From Candidatus Marimicrobium litorale (GTDB lineage Bacteria; Pseudomonadota; Gammaproteobacteria; Pseudomonadales; Halieaceae): a stretch of 64,000 nucleotides of DNA. The stretch lies in contig NZ_SHNO01000001.1 in NCBI RefSeq assembly GCF_026262645.1, positions 2,976,001 to 3,040,000 on the forward strand, read 5' to 3'. The first letter of the stretch is position 1, and the number at the start of each line of letters is the position of its first letter. Both the position numbers and the translations under genes were made by a program. This document shows positions 46,471-55,599 of the stretch, piece after piece. The notes below the pieces were generated by a model that worked only from the letters and a program-made list of their open reading frames with translations, was not told the DNA's origin and made no database searches.

Positions 46471-47533
46471 GCCGTGTCCCCAGTGCCGGCTTGCGCCATT
46501 CGCTCCACTGTTGCGTCGCGCGCGTGATGGCAGCGCGCAACGCGCGCCATGCCGAGGCCGGAAGGCTTGACTTCGCAAGCCGCAGTGCGAGAAACGTGAA
46601 GGCTAGAACAAGCGCCCCAATGGCAATACTCATGACGGTGAGTGTGCCGCCGGGTCGAGTTTTTCGGGCCGGGTTTGTTCCTGCGACGGTGAACCCTGTT
46701 GGCGGTATGGATAACAGGGATAGTGCCTGGCGTGTTGTATCCCACCAGAGATAGTCCCTGCCCGCTAGAACATACGCCCCGGGCTGTTCTGCAATGTAGC
46801 TAATTTGAATACGGCGTTCTGCCCGTATCTGCCCCCGGTTCACACTGTTATCGAGTTCGGGTGGAGCGGGGTAGGCAGCCAAGCCTGGAAGCAATTCTGC
46901 CACGTAGTTTGGCAGCATCATGGCCCGCACATCCGCTGCCTCGAACGTGATGATTTGCTGAAAAGCATCACCGACCGCTAACTTTTTGAGATCGCGATCA
47001 AAGCGCTGGATAACCCTGAAGGCCGGTGCCGCAGTCCAGGAGTCGGCCTCCGACAGCGCTTCGGGTAGGGTCACCAGAAACGTCACCGGCGGGCTAAATA
47101 AAGACCCTTTCGTATTACTGCCGTCACCGCTGTTGACCTGAACTTGAACCGCAATGGACTCGATGCTGAAGTTACCTGCGTGTTGGGGATACACATCAAG
47201 AGTCCAGCGTTGGATTACCCATGTCTGACCATCACGCGTCTCGGTAGCGTTGGCAGCGAATTGCTCTGTCTGCAGGATAATGAGGTTGTGCACCTCGGGA
47301 ATCACAATCTTTGTCCCAGCGGTAAACCAGGTGGTGGTCGCGATTTCCAGGGTCAGAGCAATTCGCTGACCCGGCACAATTGTTCGGGCGGGCTCAATAT
47401 AGCTGTTGATTCGCAGGTGGCCTGAGTCTTCCATCGCTTTCAGTGTGTTGGCAGTGGTGTGCGGCGATAGGAAAAAGATGATTATGGCGAGAGCGTGGAA
47501 CAGTGCTTGACCTGTCGCCTCCTTGTGCATCAT
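46442..47533 (-). CDS. BatD-like protein (aerotolerance cluster)
   Basis: This 363-residue protein starts at ATG 47533, overlapping the VWA/TPR gene by 4 nt (ATGA). It has an N-terminal signal or anchor segment (about 10-28), a large periplasmic beta-sandwich region with INSYIEPARTIVPGQRIALTLEI, and a C-terminal transmembrane helix (about 297-320) followed by a basic cytoplasmic tail. This layout matches BatD proteins. In Bacteroides the Bat set was linked to oxygen tolerance; in proteobacteria it is thought to work with MoxR as a chaperone-like or envelope-stress system. Confidence 0.75.
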   Translation of the reverse strand: MMHKEATGQALFHALAIIIFFLSPHTTANTLKAMEDSGHLRINSYIEPARTIVPGQRIALTLEIATTTWFTAGTKIVIPEVHNLIILQTEQFAANATETRDGQTWVIQRWTLDVYPQHAGNFSIESIAVQVQVNSGDGSNTKGSLFSPPVTFLVTLPEALSEADSWTAAPAFRVIQRFDRDLKKLAVGDAFQQIITFEAADVRAMMLPNYVAELLPGLAAYPAPPELDNSVNRGQIRAERRIQISYIAEQPGAYVLAGRDYLWWDTTRQALSLLSIPPTGFTVAGTNPARKTRPGGTLTVMSIAIGALVLAFTFLALRLAKSSLPASAWRALRAAITRATQQWSEWRKPALGTRLNPGGSDED

Positions 47534-49185
47534 GGAGCGACTTCTGCTGTAGGCGCAGCCCGGTCTTCCCGCAACTGCAGCTGCATGGCAAATTTTATCG
47601 CGAGGAAGCTGCTCGGATCCTGTTGTACCGCGCGCAGCCACATTTCTGCGGTGGACTCATCCTGCAGAATATCCTCTGCACTCAGCTGTCTTACCTCTGC
47701 CTTTTCCCAGGTGATCTCGTCCGCGCCTTGCGCGGGTATGGCGTCGTTGCTGTCCAGCGCTTTGTCTTCACCACTAACGCCTGCTTCGGGCTGCTGGCTT
47801 TCACTTATCAGATTAATTTCGTCAATAATAGATTGCACTGTCGCCCGGTTATCAGCAGCTCCAGGGTAGTCGGGAGCACGCGCGAGCAAGCGGTCATAGC
47901 GGTGCACTGCACGGAGGTAGTCTCTGGCCTGGGCTCGAGCATTGGCCTCATTGAACAGCGCTGCGTTACTGTCACTGCGGGAAAAATATTCCGCGGCGCG
48001 CATGAACTCCTCGTTATAGTAATAAGCCATACCCTTCCACATGGGATGGGAAAAACGTTGCGCTGCCTCTGGATAATTCTGTAACTGCATCAATATGCGA
48101 CCCTGCTGATCGCGAGTAAGCCACTGGTCAAAAAACCACTGTTTAACCGCGATACCGTGCTGTATGTCCGCATTGGGTTTATTGGCATCGGCAAAAACGG
48201 GCGGCGGCGGACCACCAACAATCAGCGACATTAACAGGGCGTTCCAAGTGAGTGTCCAGCCCTTGCGAAACCAAAGCAGGAACAGTGCGATAGCCGGGAA
48301 AAGCAGAGGATAGCCACTGTCCAGCCACGGCAGGGCGCTGTCTTCTACCATGACATAGTGCGTGTCAATCTTGCGACTGAGTTGCTTTACGTCACGGTTG
48401 TTCACTGTTAGCGACTGGTAGCTGCCGTTTGACGCACTCGCAAGTCGCTTCAGTGCCGCCTGCTCCAGCGGCACGTTGCTCTCAAGTGTGCCCATTCCCA
48501 GAATTAATAACTGATGCTCGCTACTGTGAAAATATCGCTCGAAAGCTGCCTGGCTGTCTCCGCCGGTACCATCAGTCAGTAATACAATAGTCGCCGGGGC
48601 ATTAGTGTCACGCAGCACTGTGTCTGCCAGTGGCAAGGCGTACTCGGGAAATTTTCCGCTGCGAGGCATAACGCTGGGTTTTATCGCTGCGAGGTACTGT
48701 TTGAGAATATCCTGCTCCGCCGTCAGGGACAGAACCGTATGCGCGGTGCCAGCATACGCAATCAGCGCCGCTTTTTTGTCAGGTCGCAATGCCAGCAGAT
48801 CGGAGACTTTTTGCTTGGCGCGCTCCAGTCGGCTGGGTTGTGCGTCCGTTTGCTGCATCGATGAAGAGACATCGATCAGAATAACGAGTGCGGCATCGTC
48901 CTGATTCAGGGGGGAAGGTTGTTGACGCCAGGTAGGTCCCATGAGAACCAGCATGACAAGCACAAGGAACACAATAGAAATGCTGCGCGGATTGAACAAT
49001 CGAGAGTCGTATTGTCGTACCCGGAGGTGAGTCAACAAGTGTGGAGCGATAATTCCCCCAAAGCGATCCCGCGAGGCTCTCTGTTTTATCTGTGCCCAGA
49101 CAATGATTGCCATTGGCAGAAGCAGCAGTGCCCATTGTGGTCTCAGGAAATGGAAATATTGTAGCGTCTCCAGATCACCGACCAT
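47530..49185 (-). CDS. VWA-domain membrane protein fused to TPR region (BatB/BatC-like)
   Basis: This 551-residue protein starts at ATG 49185, overlapping the preceding VWA gene by 11 nt. It has two N-terminal transmembrane helices (about 15-35 and 65-85), a von Willebrand A domain (about 95-285) with the MIDAS motif ILIDVSSSM and later LLTDGTGG, a helix near 305-320, then a helical TPR-like part (about 380-480; MAYYYNEEFMRAAEYFSRSDSNAALFNEANA) and a charged tail. It equals BatB joined to BatC. It probably presents a metal-dependent adhesion site to partner proteins at the inner membrane. Confidence 0.85.
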   Translation of the reverse strand: MVGDLETLQYFHFLRPQWALLLLPMAIIVWAQIKQRASRDRFGGIIAPHLLTHLRVRQYDSRLFNPRSISIVFLVLVMLVLMGPTWRQQPSPLNQDDAALVILIDVSSSMQQTDAQPSRLERAKQKVSDLLALRPDKKAALIAYAGTAHTVLSLTAEQDILKQYLAAIKPSVMPRSGKFPEYALPLADTVLRDTNAPATIVLLTDGTGGDSQAAFERYFHSSEHQLLILGMGTLESNVPLEQAALKRLASASNGSYQSLTVNNRDVKQLSRKIDTHYVMVEDSALPWLDSGYPLLFPAIALFLLWFRKGWTLTWNALLMSLIVGGPPPPVFADANKPNADIQHGIAVKQWFFDQWLTRDQQGRILMQLQNYPEAAQRFSHPMWKGMAYYYNEEFMRAAEYFSRSDSNAALFNEANARAQARDYLRAVHRYDRLLARAPDYPGAADNRATVQSIIDEINLISESQQPEAGVSGEDKALDSNDAIPAQGADEITWEKAEVRQLSAEDILQDESTAEMWLRAVQQDPSSFLAIKFAMQLQLREDRAAPTAEVAP

Positions 49186-50176
49186 CAGAATGCCCCATCT
49201 TGCGATGCCAGAGCCAATTCCGCCCGGCACTGAAAGCGTGATAAAGCGTGTATAGAATAAGTGCAATACTGACTGGGAACCAATGCAGACTTTGTCTTGG
49301 ACGAAAGCTTACAGTCTCATACAGCTCCGGTTCCAGTTCACCGATAGTGCGGTAGGCTTCCTGTAATGCGCCCTGATCCAGTGCCTCGAAGGTGCGGCCG
49401 CCGGTTAGCTCGGAGACCCGCTCCAAAGTATGCATATCCAGCATGTCCTCACCGGCAGAGGCGGGGTCGCCGACGGCTATAGTGTAAATTTTTATGCCAA
49501 AAGTGGCGGCAACTTTTGCCGCGTCAATCGGCGGTACCGTGCTGCCCGTGTCGTTGCCGTCGGTCAGCATTATCAGTACGCGTTTATCCGAGTCGTTCTC
49601 TCTGAACAGTTTAATGGCTAGACCGATGGCGTCGCCGAAGACAGTGCTCTGACCTGCCATACCGATCTCGGTTTCCAGCAGCAGCTGTTTCCAGACCGCG
49701 TGATCATCTGTAAACGGGGTTTGCAGATAGGCGGCATTCCCGAAAACAACCAACCCCAGCCTGTCGGAGGGCCGCTGTGACGCGAGTTCTTCCAGTACGA
49801 TCTTGACGGCGTCCAGCCGGTCTATCCGCTCCCCTGACGGCAGCTCGAAGTCCCGCGTTTCCATAGAGCCGGAAAGATCCACTGCTATCATCAGGTCGCG
49901 TCCGGATTTTTGTTGTTCTACAGGCGCGCCTACCCACTCCGGCTTGGCTGCCCCGACAATCAGGCAGAGCCACATGAAGCCCACCAAAAATCGCTGCGCC
50001 AGATCACGGCGCAACACCTTCGCCCCGACGCCAGGTTGCTGTTCACTCAATTCCACCAACGTGTCGAAAAAAGGCACTCGAACAGAGTCCCTCGTCTCCC
50101 TATAAGCGGGAAAAAATCGCATTAACAGCGGCAGAAACAGGAGTATCAGTATCCAAGGGTGTGCCAGTTCATACAT
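49175..50176 (-). CDS. VWA-domain membrane protein (BatA-like)
   Basis: This 333-residue protein begins MYELAHPWILILLFLPLLMRF at ATG 50176; the longer frame upstream would cover the end of the DUF4381 gene. It has N-terminal transmembrane helices (about 7-25 and 60-78), a VWA domain (about 90-275) with the MIDAS motif AVDLSGSMETRD and MLTDGNDTGS, and a C-terminal helix (about 305-325). This is the standard BatA layout. It overlaps the genes on both sides, so the cluster is translated as a coupled unit. Confidence 0.88.
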   Translation of the reverse strand: MYELAHPWILILLFLPLLMRFFPAYRETRDSVRVPFFDTLVELSEQQPGVGAKVLRRDLAQRFLVGFMWLCLIVGAAKPEWVGAPVEQQKSGRDLMIAVDLSGSMETRDFELPSGERIDRLDAVKIVLEELASQRPSDRLGLVVFGNAAYLQTPFTDDHAVWKQLLLETEIGMAGQSTVFGDAIGLAIKLFRENDSDKRVLIMLTDGNDTGSTVPPIDAAKVAATFGIKIYTIAVGDPASAGEDMLDMHTLERVSELTGGRTFEALDQGALQEAYRTIGELEPELYETVSFRPRQSLHWFPVSIALILYTLYHAFSAGRNWLWHRKMGHSDGR

Positions 50177-50666
50177 CGTGAGGACTCTTGTGATCCCGTA
50201 TCCACGATAGGGCCGCTGCCACAAGCTCTTCTCGAGTCGAATGAGTAAGCTGCGATTGACGATAGGCTCCGTCGGCAATGATTTTTCCCAGAGCCGGAGA
50301 AAATGGGGAAGACTCACATTGGCGATTCAGAAAGCTCACCCACTCTTCGCCTGACAGCCGTGCAACCTGCTCACGTGGAAACGCGCTCAGAGCAGTCAGC
50401 TTCAATAGCTTATTCAGTGCTACGATTGAAAAACTCTGGTCGGTAGTGTGCACCAGTCTGTCGATGGCTTCCCGGCGATAGCGATTGTGATGCCACCGAC
50501 GCAAGCGCTTAGCGCCGCGAAACAGGAAAAGGCCGCCTAGCAATGCGCCAAGGCAGGCCCAACCCGCAGTCTGTGGGAGCCAACTCACAGACACGGGTGA
50601 AACGACCTCGACGAAGTCCCCGAGTATATAGTTGCCGAATATGTCTGGCAGCGGAGGTGCGCTCAT
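50169..50666 (-). CDS. DUF4381 domain membrane protein
   Basis: This 165-residue protein has a transmembrane helix (about 33-50, AGWACLGALLGGLFLF), then a basic stretch and a soluble domain with LNKLLKLTALSAFPREQVARLSGEEWVSFLN. This is the DUF4381 pattern, found between the DUF58 and VWA genes of moxR-bat clusters. Its function is unknown beyond that association. It overlaps the DUF58 gene by 4 nt and batA by 8 nt. Confidence 0.85.
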   Translation of the reverse strand: MSAPPLPDIFGNYILGDFVEVVSPVSVSWLPQTAGWACLGALLGGLFLFRGAKRLRRWHHNRYRREAIDRLVHTTDQSFSIVALNKLLKLTALSAFPREQVARLSGEEWVSFLNRQCESSPFSPALGKIIADGAYRQSQLTHSTREELVAAALSWIRDHKSPHDV

Positions 50667-51601
50667 TGCAGAATCCGCTGGCCACCCAGCTTTTCTCGTA
50701 GCTGCTCGGCAACAGGTGTCATTGTCTCCATTAGCAGCACAGGGATGCGGTGTCGTTGCATAGCGTCTTGCACGCTGGCCATTGAGTTATCAAAGTTCGC
50801 TTCAAACCTTGCGCCCAGGTTCTTACTGCCGGGATCGATTTCTAACTGGTACATTCCGTCGCTAACGACCAGTTCACCGGCGTCGGTAATATCGCGCTCC
50901 AACGGATCGTAAACGATCGTGCAGATGACATCGTTATGCTGGCTGATGCGGCGGATCGTCTTGAGTGCGTCGTCGTTCCATCCAGAAAAATCTGATATAA
51001 GCACGACGAGGTAGTCATGTCCGATGCTATGTTCCAGTTGTTGCAGTGCTTCTGACAATGCCTCGGGATTGCAGCGGGGGCCAGTATTGACGGACAGAGA
51101 TTGGTTCATATCCGCGAGGTCGCCTAGCCAACCCATGAGTCGTTTCTCGCTTCTTGAGGGCCTCGCTTCGATTATCGTTTCGTCATTGAAAAGAACAGCT
51201 CCTATACGGTCGCTCGCGCTGAGCACGCGCCAGGCAGTCAATGCGGCGGCCTCAGCTGCAATGACAGATTTCATTTTTTTCTTGCTGCCAAAAAACATTG
51301 GCATTCTCTGGTCTGCCAGTACGATTACTGGTCTGTCGCGTTCTTCTGTATAAACACGTACGTGGGGTTTTCCGGTGCGGTTTGTAACTCGCCAATCCAT
51401 CGTGCGGATATCATCACCCGGACGGTAGTGGCGCAGTTCGTCGAAATCCAGCCCTCGACCCCGCAGTCGCGACCGCTTGCGTCCACTTAGAATAGATCTC
51501 ACCGGCTGACGTGGGAGATAGCTGAAGCCTCGTGCTGCAAAACGCAGGCGAACGAGGGCCGATAAACTGGTGTAAATATCGTCAGGGCGAGGCTCGTACA
51601 T
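50663..51601 (-). CDS. DUF58 domain protein
   Basis: This 312-residue protein carries the DUF58 signature GRGLDFDELRHYRPGDDIRTMDWRVTNRTGKPHVRVYTEERDRP (first half abridged in families as GxxxDFxExRxYxxGDDxRxIDW) and a VWA-like fold after it, with LADQRMPMFFG and LVVLISDFSGW. DUF58 proteins almost always sit next to a MoxR ATPase, as here (6 nt). They are thought to bridge MoxR to the VWA proteins. No transmembrane segments are visible. Confidence 0.9.
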   Translation of the reverse strand: MYEPRPDDIYTSLSALVRLRFAARGFSYLPRQPVRSILSGRKRSRLRGRGLDFDELRHYRPGDDIRTMDWRVTNRTGKPHVRVYTEERDRPVIVLADQRMPMFFGSKKKMKSVIAAEAAALTAWRVLSASDRIGAVLFNDETIIEARPSRSEKRLMGWLGDLADMNQSLSVNTGPRCNPEALSEALQQLEHSIGHDYLVVLISDFSGWNDDALKTIRRISQHNDVICTIVYDPLERDITDAGELVVSDGMYQLEIDPGSKNLGARFEANFDNSMASVQDAMQRHRIPVLLMETMTPVAEQLREKLGGQRILQ

Positions 51602-51607
51602 TGTCCG

Positions 51608-52576
51608 TTAGCCTACCGCCACCTGGCGCAGGAGCTCATCAATAATATCGTCAGGACTGATATGGTTGGCCAGTGCATCATAGGTCATGATCAAGCGGTG
51701 CCGCAGTATCGAGTGAACAACCGACTGCACGTCTGACGGCTCAACGTAGTCTTTACCCTCCAGCCACGCGCTCGCTCTACTAGCCCTGTGCAGTGAGATA
51801 CTCGCTCTTGGGCTGGAGCCCGTATCAATCCAATGCAACAATTTATCGCCATAATCGCCCGGGTTACGCGTCGCCATAACAATGTCAACGATGTACTGCT
51901 CAATCGGGGGAGATACTGCCATCCGCTGGATAACGTCTCGAGCTGCGAAGACATGTGATTGGGGTATGCTTGTTAACGTATCCTTCGATTGGCCCTCTTC
52001 CTGCTGCAGCAGCCTTACGATGGATAGTTCAGCATCGGATTTTGGATAGTCTACAGATATCTTCATCATGAAGCGGTCCATCTGTGCCTCCGGGAGAGGG
52101 TAAGTGCCCTCTTGCTCGATAGGGTTCTGAGTCGCCAGCACCATGAACAGTTCGGGTAGTGGATAACTTCTGCCCGCAACAGTAACTTGCCTCTCTTCCA
52201 TTGCTTCGAGCAGGGCTGACTGTACTTTGGCGGGCGCGCGGTTTATTTCATCTGCCAGAACGAGTTCGTTGAAAATGGGCCCGGGCTGAAACCTGAGCTC
52301 TGATGTGCCCTTATTGTCCTGATATATTTCGCTGCCGGTAACATCTGATGGCAACAGGTCGGGTGTAAACTGTATGCGACCGAGCCCTGCTTGCAATACC
52401 CGGGACAGCGTTTTGATTGAGCGTGTTTTGGCAGTGCCCGGCAAGCCCTCAAGCAGCACATTGCCATTGCACAGTAACGCCAGTGTCAGTGTGCGCACCA
52501 CGGCGTCCTGTCCAATGACGGACTGCGACATTTGTTGCATCATGCTATTAATGGCGTTGAGATGTTCGTTGGACAC
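51608..52576 (-). CDS. MoxR family AAA+ ATPase
   Basis: This 322-residue AAA+ ATPase has Walker A LEGLPGTAKTRSIKTL, Walker B LVLADEINRAPAKVQ, sensor 1 LATQNPIEQEGTYPLPEAQMDRF, and the MoxR-specific C-terminal lid with SPRASISLHRASRA. Start choice: GTG 52576 has GGAG six bases upstream; the TTG nine codons earlier does not. MoxR proteins act as chaperones for maturation of VWA-linked complexes. It is the first gene of the cluster. Confidence 0.93.
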   Translation of the reverse strand: MSNEHLNAINSMMQQMSQSVIGQDAVVRTLTLALLCNGNVLLEGLPGTAKTRSIKTLSRVLQAGLGRIQFTPDLLPSDVTGSEIYQDNKGTSELRFQPGPIFNELVLADEINRAPAKVQSALLEAMEERQVTVAGRSYPLPELFMVLATQNPIEQEGTYPLPEAQMDRFMMKISVDYPKSDAELSIVRLLQQEEGQSKDTLTSIPQSHVFAARDVIQRMAVSPPIEQYIVDIVMATRNPGDYGDKLLHWIDTGSSPRASISLHRASRASAWLEGKDYVEPSDVQSVVHSILRHRLIMTYDALANHISPDDIIDELLRQVAVG

Positions 52577-52656
52577 CTGAATCTCCTGCTGGTCGATGAG
52601 CAACGCGCGCCCTGCACGTCACGGGGTAGTAGAATTGCCGAATTATGCCTGGTTTT

Positions 52657-53208
52657 TCATGCGGCCCAGTCCCTCTCAGCACGGAACTGGAGCGACAGGT
52701 ATTCCATTTGGTCCGCGAGAATGCGGTCCTTGGCCAGAAAATGCCATTCCCAGGGGTTCGGCCGGAAAGGGATGGCGAGCAGTGGCATTTTTGCCTCTTC
52801 GGGCGTGCCGTTGTCTTTCTGCCAGTTACACCTTCTGCATGCAGCTACCACGTTTTCCCAGCGATCCGTGCCCCCGCGCGATGTGGGCAGTACATGATCC
52901 CGGGTCAGATCGGCCCGTTGTTGCTGTCGTCCGCAGTAGAGGCAGCGGTGATCGTCGCGCCGAAATAGAGTGCGATTGCACAGCGGGGGTGTAAAATTCG
53001 GAGGTATCTTGCCCTGTATGGCAACGATGGGCTGGAGGTCGATTCTAGAGCGCTTTCCGCTACTGCGCTGTGTACCCCCCATCACAGGCGCCAGAGTGTT
53101 GCCTATGCCGTAGATGACGTCACCTTTGGCATAGGCGGTTACCGCCTCAGGCACTGTCATCCAGCCTCGGGGTTGCCCAGCTACGTCGAGTCGCAGGATA
53201 GTCTGCAT
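52657..53208 (-). CDS. HNH endonuclease family protein
   Basis: This 183-residue protein has a C-terminal HNH module: CLYCGRQQQRADLTRDHVLPTSRGG, then WENVVAACRRCNWQKDN, with two CxxC zinc pairs, the catalytic DH and the late Asn. The N-terminal 80 residues contain a segment (VPEAVTAYAKGDVIYGIG) typical of the solitary chromosomal HNH proteins widespread in marine bacteria. Substrate and role are unknown; it is not near a restriction methylase or phage genes. It lies 80 nt upstream of moxR on the same strand. Confidence 0.85.
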   Translation of the reverse strand: MQTILRLDVAGQPRGWMTVPEAVTAYAKGDVIYGIGNTLAPVMGGTQRSSGKRSRIDLQPIVAIQGKIPPNFTPPLCNRTLFRRDDHRCLYCGRQQQRADLTRDHVLPTSRGGTDRWENVVAACRRCNWQKDNGTPEEAKMPLLAIPFRPNPWEWHFLAKDRILADQMEYLSLQFRAERDWAA

Positions 53209-53376
53209 AGCGCTCCATCCATCAATCTACCGGTAAAACTACTGCAAAATCCCGGCAACTACAATCGCACTCTCATACAGTCTAGCGGACTTTTCGGTAG
53301 CTCTTGTGGTCCGCACCACTGTGAGGATGCGTGTTATCGGTGGACAGGGCGTTTACCTACAGGCCACGCAGTTTTT

Positions 53377-54396
53377 CTAGCAGCGCGCGTTGCTGGTAAG
53401 GTTGCACTGGACGCGAGCACCTGTATCCAGCGTGACCTCGTACACCTGATTTGTGGGCAGAGGTATCTCTAGCCCCTCGTAAGTGATTGAGTTATCAGTG
53501 CTGGCATTACAGGAAAACGCCATCGTATAGTCGCCGTCGGGCAGATAACCGAACGCATACTCCCACTCACTGGTTGTCCTGCTCTGAACGATACTCGCGA
53601 CAGCAAACGGTGCGATAGCGTTGGGCGGAACATTGTCAGCGCGGGCGGGGTTATAGACGTCGGCTAAGGCTTGCTGCTCCAGACCTTTGCCTTGATACAG
53701 ATAAAGACGATTGCCATTGTTGGGATCCTCCTTTGAACTGCACGGCTCGACCTCGTCGAACAGGTTCCGGTCGATCTGACCCCACAAGCGGGCGCTGCTC
53801 GCATGATTCTGCATGCGGATACCCGTGGTGTTGAGAAGATAAGGCTGAGAATCGGACTGATATTCGAGCGCCTGTGCCAAAGCGAATTCTACGGCAACAA
53901 TCTGCTCCCCGGACGGTAGCGACAGGTCTTTGAGATCCAGGCTGCCTCCGGGTACGTTCAGCGCTACCTGACGCCCTGTCGCTGACTCTGTCACGGAGGA
54001 AGCATTGATATCATTACCTGCGATAACGATAGAGACCTCTCTATAGAACCCGCTGGGTATTTCAAAGTCAGTAATGACATCTAGCTGGCTATCCCCCTGA
54101 TAGTCCAGCAGGTTCATCTGAAATTCTGCTGAGTCGACGTCGTTCAATGGTTTGATGGTGAAGCTATCTACCACAATGTCTTCATTTCCGCTGCGGCGAA
54201 AGATAATGGATTCGACCGTAATCTCTACTGCATCGAGATCCTCAGGAAGGGCATCGGAAAACCCGAGTGTCAGCCGAGTAGCATCATTGTTGTTGTTACT
54301 GCCGCTACAATCGAACCCGCAGCCACCGCAGCCGGCTGGTAACAGGGACAAGGCCGCCAGTAGCAGGGTCAGAATGCATCGATCAAGTCGTGTCAT
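53377..54396 (-). CDS. DUF4382-type lipoprotein
   Basis: This 339-residue protein starts at ATG 54396 with a signal peptide LTLLLAALSLLPAGC, lipobox PAGC, then a Cys/Gly cluster and an Asn-rich linker. The following domain (about 40-180) reads LTLGFSDALPEDLDAVEITVESIIFRR and LNVPGGSLDLKDL, like the DUF4382 beta-sandwich found in surface lipoproteins. The C-terminal part has FGYLPDGDYTMAFSC, a carboxypeptidase-regulatory-like fold with Cys. Function unknown; envelope location is likely. Upstream to 54708 is 312 bp in which I see no gene. Confidence 0.75.
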   Translation of the reverse strand: MTRLDRCILTLLLAALSLLPAGCGGCGFDCSGSNNNNDATRLTLGFSDALPEDLDAVEITVESIIFRRSGNEDIVVDSFTIKPLNDVDSAEFQMNLLDYQGDSQLDVITDFEIPSGFYREVSIVIAGNDINASSVTESATGRQVALNVPGGSLDLKDLSLPSGEQIVAVEFALAQALEYQSDSQPYLLNTTGIRMQNHASSARLWGQIDRNLFDEVEPCSSKEDPNNGNRLYLYQGKGLEQQALADVYNPARADNVPPNAIAPFAVASIVQSRTTSEWEYAFGYLPDGDYTMAFSCNASTDNSITYEGLEIPLPTNQVYEVTLDTGARVQCNLTSNARC

Positions 54397-54708
54397 GCCA
54401 TTGGTAATCCATATTGGTTTAACCGCGTTTCCCACCGCATTATGTGTCAAATAAGAAGCAAGTAACAGTGCGGTAGCTCGGCGCGGTTGTTGTCACGCTG
54501 GGCGCACCGTTTGCCAATGGCGATGATCTCTAGATGTCTGCCCGTGTTGTCGACACGGTGCAGCGCATGTACCGACGTTTTCGCCGAAAAACCCTATTTA
54601 CGCCGCAACGGCAGAGTGGCCAATCAAGCCTGATGCCGAATGTGGCACCAAGAATATCGACTACATCGGGCAGCCGCACCCTTGGCTTGGATCGCACGCG
54701 CCCGATTG
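54397..54708. other. Intergenic gap without a recognisable gene
   Basis: A plus-strand frame from 54534 runs into the oppositely oriented NAD(P)-binding gene, has no ribosome-binding site, and is rich in Arg/Ser. I treat it as non-coding. No repeats or strong terminators are evident. Confidence 0.5.
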
Positions 54709-55545
54709 CTAGTCGGATGAGCGCATTCTGGCCTCGTACGCTTTTGCATATGCAATACTGTCAGCATTGTCGAGGAGTGTGTAGTTTGGAAGTTCTTTGG
54801 TGCGAGCACTGATCTCCAGCATCGACTCGCCTAACTGCTTGCCGGTAATAACCAGGTGCCCGGGCCGCAACAAATACTCCGCTAGATAAATTCCGGCATT
54901 TGATCTTTCGCTGGTGGGCCGGACAAATGCGGAGCGATACCCAAACGTTCTTAGGCCATTGCCGTCTGCCATTTCGGCCACTTCGATTTCTGCGCGCCCC
55001 TTTTCTCTGGCCCAATGCTGATCGCCTTCGGGGTCAGTGCCCATGCCGGTTACAGAGTGAAACGACATCGGCCCTGCGCTGCGATGTGAGAGCCATTCCT
55101 TCACAAACGCTACCGGAAAATCCACGTGTATCAAGGTATAGATATCGTCGTCCATTCCTATTGAAGTGGCACCAAGGCCCCAGAGCACGGTATCGACCTC
55201 TTGCAGCGCGTCTCCCAGCGCCGCATAGTCAGTGAAATCTTCGTGCATGTGCATGGTCACTTTACCTTCTGCGACGCCCTCTTCTATTCTTGGGGACGTC
55301 CGACGAGTAACGACGTGAACCTTATCGACCTCGGGCGCTTCAATCGCCGCTTTCAACAACCCATCGCCGACAGAGCCAGTTGCTCCCATCACCATGACGA
55401 CTCGGTTTGCGTTGTCGTCAATATAGGCATCCGCTTGTGGCGTAATTTTGCCGAGGGTGAGGTAACCCCAGATGTCGAATCCGGCAATCAGAAGAATGAA
55501 GCCAAGGAGTCCGAAGACAAGAATTTTCTTTAGAATGGATATCAT
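54709..55545 (-). CDS. Membrane-anchored NAD(P)-binding protein (atypical SDR)
   Basis: This 278-residue protein has an N-terminal transmembrane helix (about 7-30) followed by a Rossmann domain with VVMVMGATGSVGDGLLKAA, the NmrA/atypical-SDR glycine motif, and VHVVTRRTSP at the cofactor-selecting strand. Downstream SFHSVTGMG and FGYRSAFVRP are typical of NAD(P)H-binding proteins such as HTATIP2-like oxidoreductases. The canonical YxxxK is not evident. Substrate unknown. It is divergent from the dihydrodipicolinate-reductase-like gene, with only 54 bp between the two starts, suggesting joint control. Confidence 0.8.
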   Translation of the reverse strand: MISILKKILVFGLLGFILLIAGFDIWGYLTLGKITPQADAYIDDNANRVVMVMGATGSVGDGLLKAAIEAPEVDKVHVVTRRTSPRIEEGVAEGKVTMHMHEDFTDYAALGDALQEVDTVLWGLGATSIGMDDDIYTLIHVDFPVAFVKEWLSHRSAGPMSFHSVTGMGTDPEGDQHWAREKGRAEIEVAEMADGNGLRTFGYRSAFVRPTSERSNAGIYLAEYLLRPGHLVITGKQLGESMLEISARTKELPNYTLLDNADSIAYAKAYEARMRSSD

Positions 55546-55599
55546 ATAACACCTGTCGTGCTAGCATATGTGGGGCTTCATTCTGACAGGAAAAACTCA

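Noticed and set aside
54534-54812. 92-codon plus-strand frame between the DUF4382 lipoprotein and the NAD(P)-binding gene
   Set aside because: It runs into the opposite gene, has no Shine-Dalgarno and looks like random Arg/Ser-rich translation.
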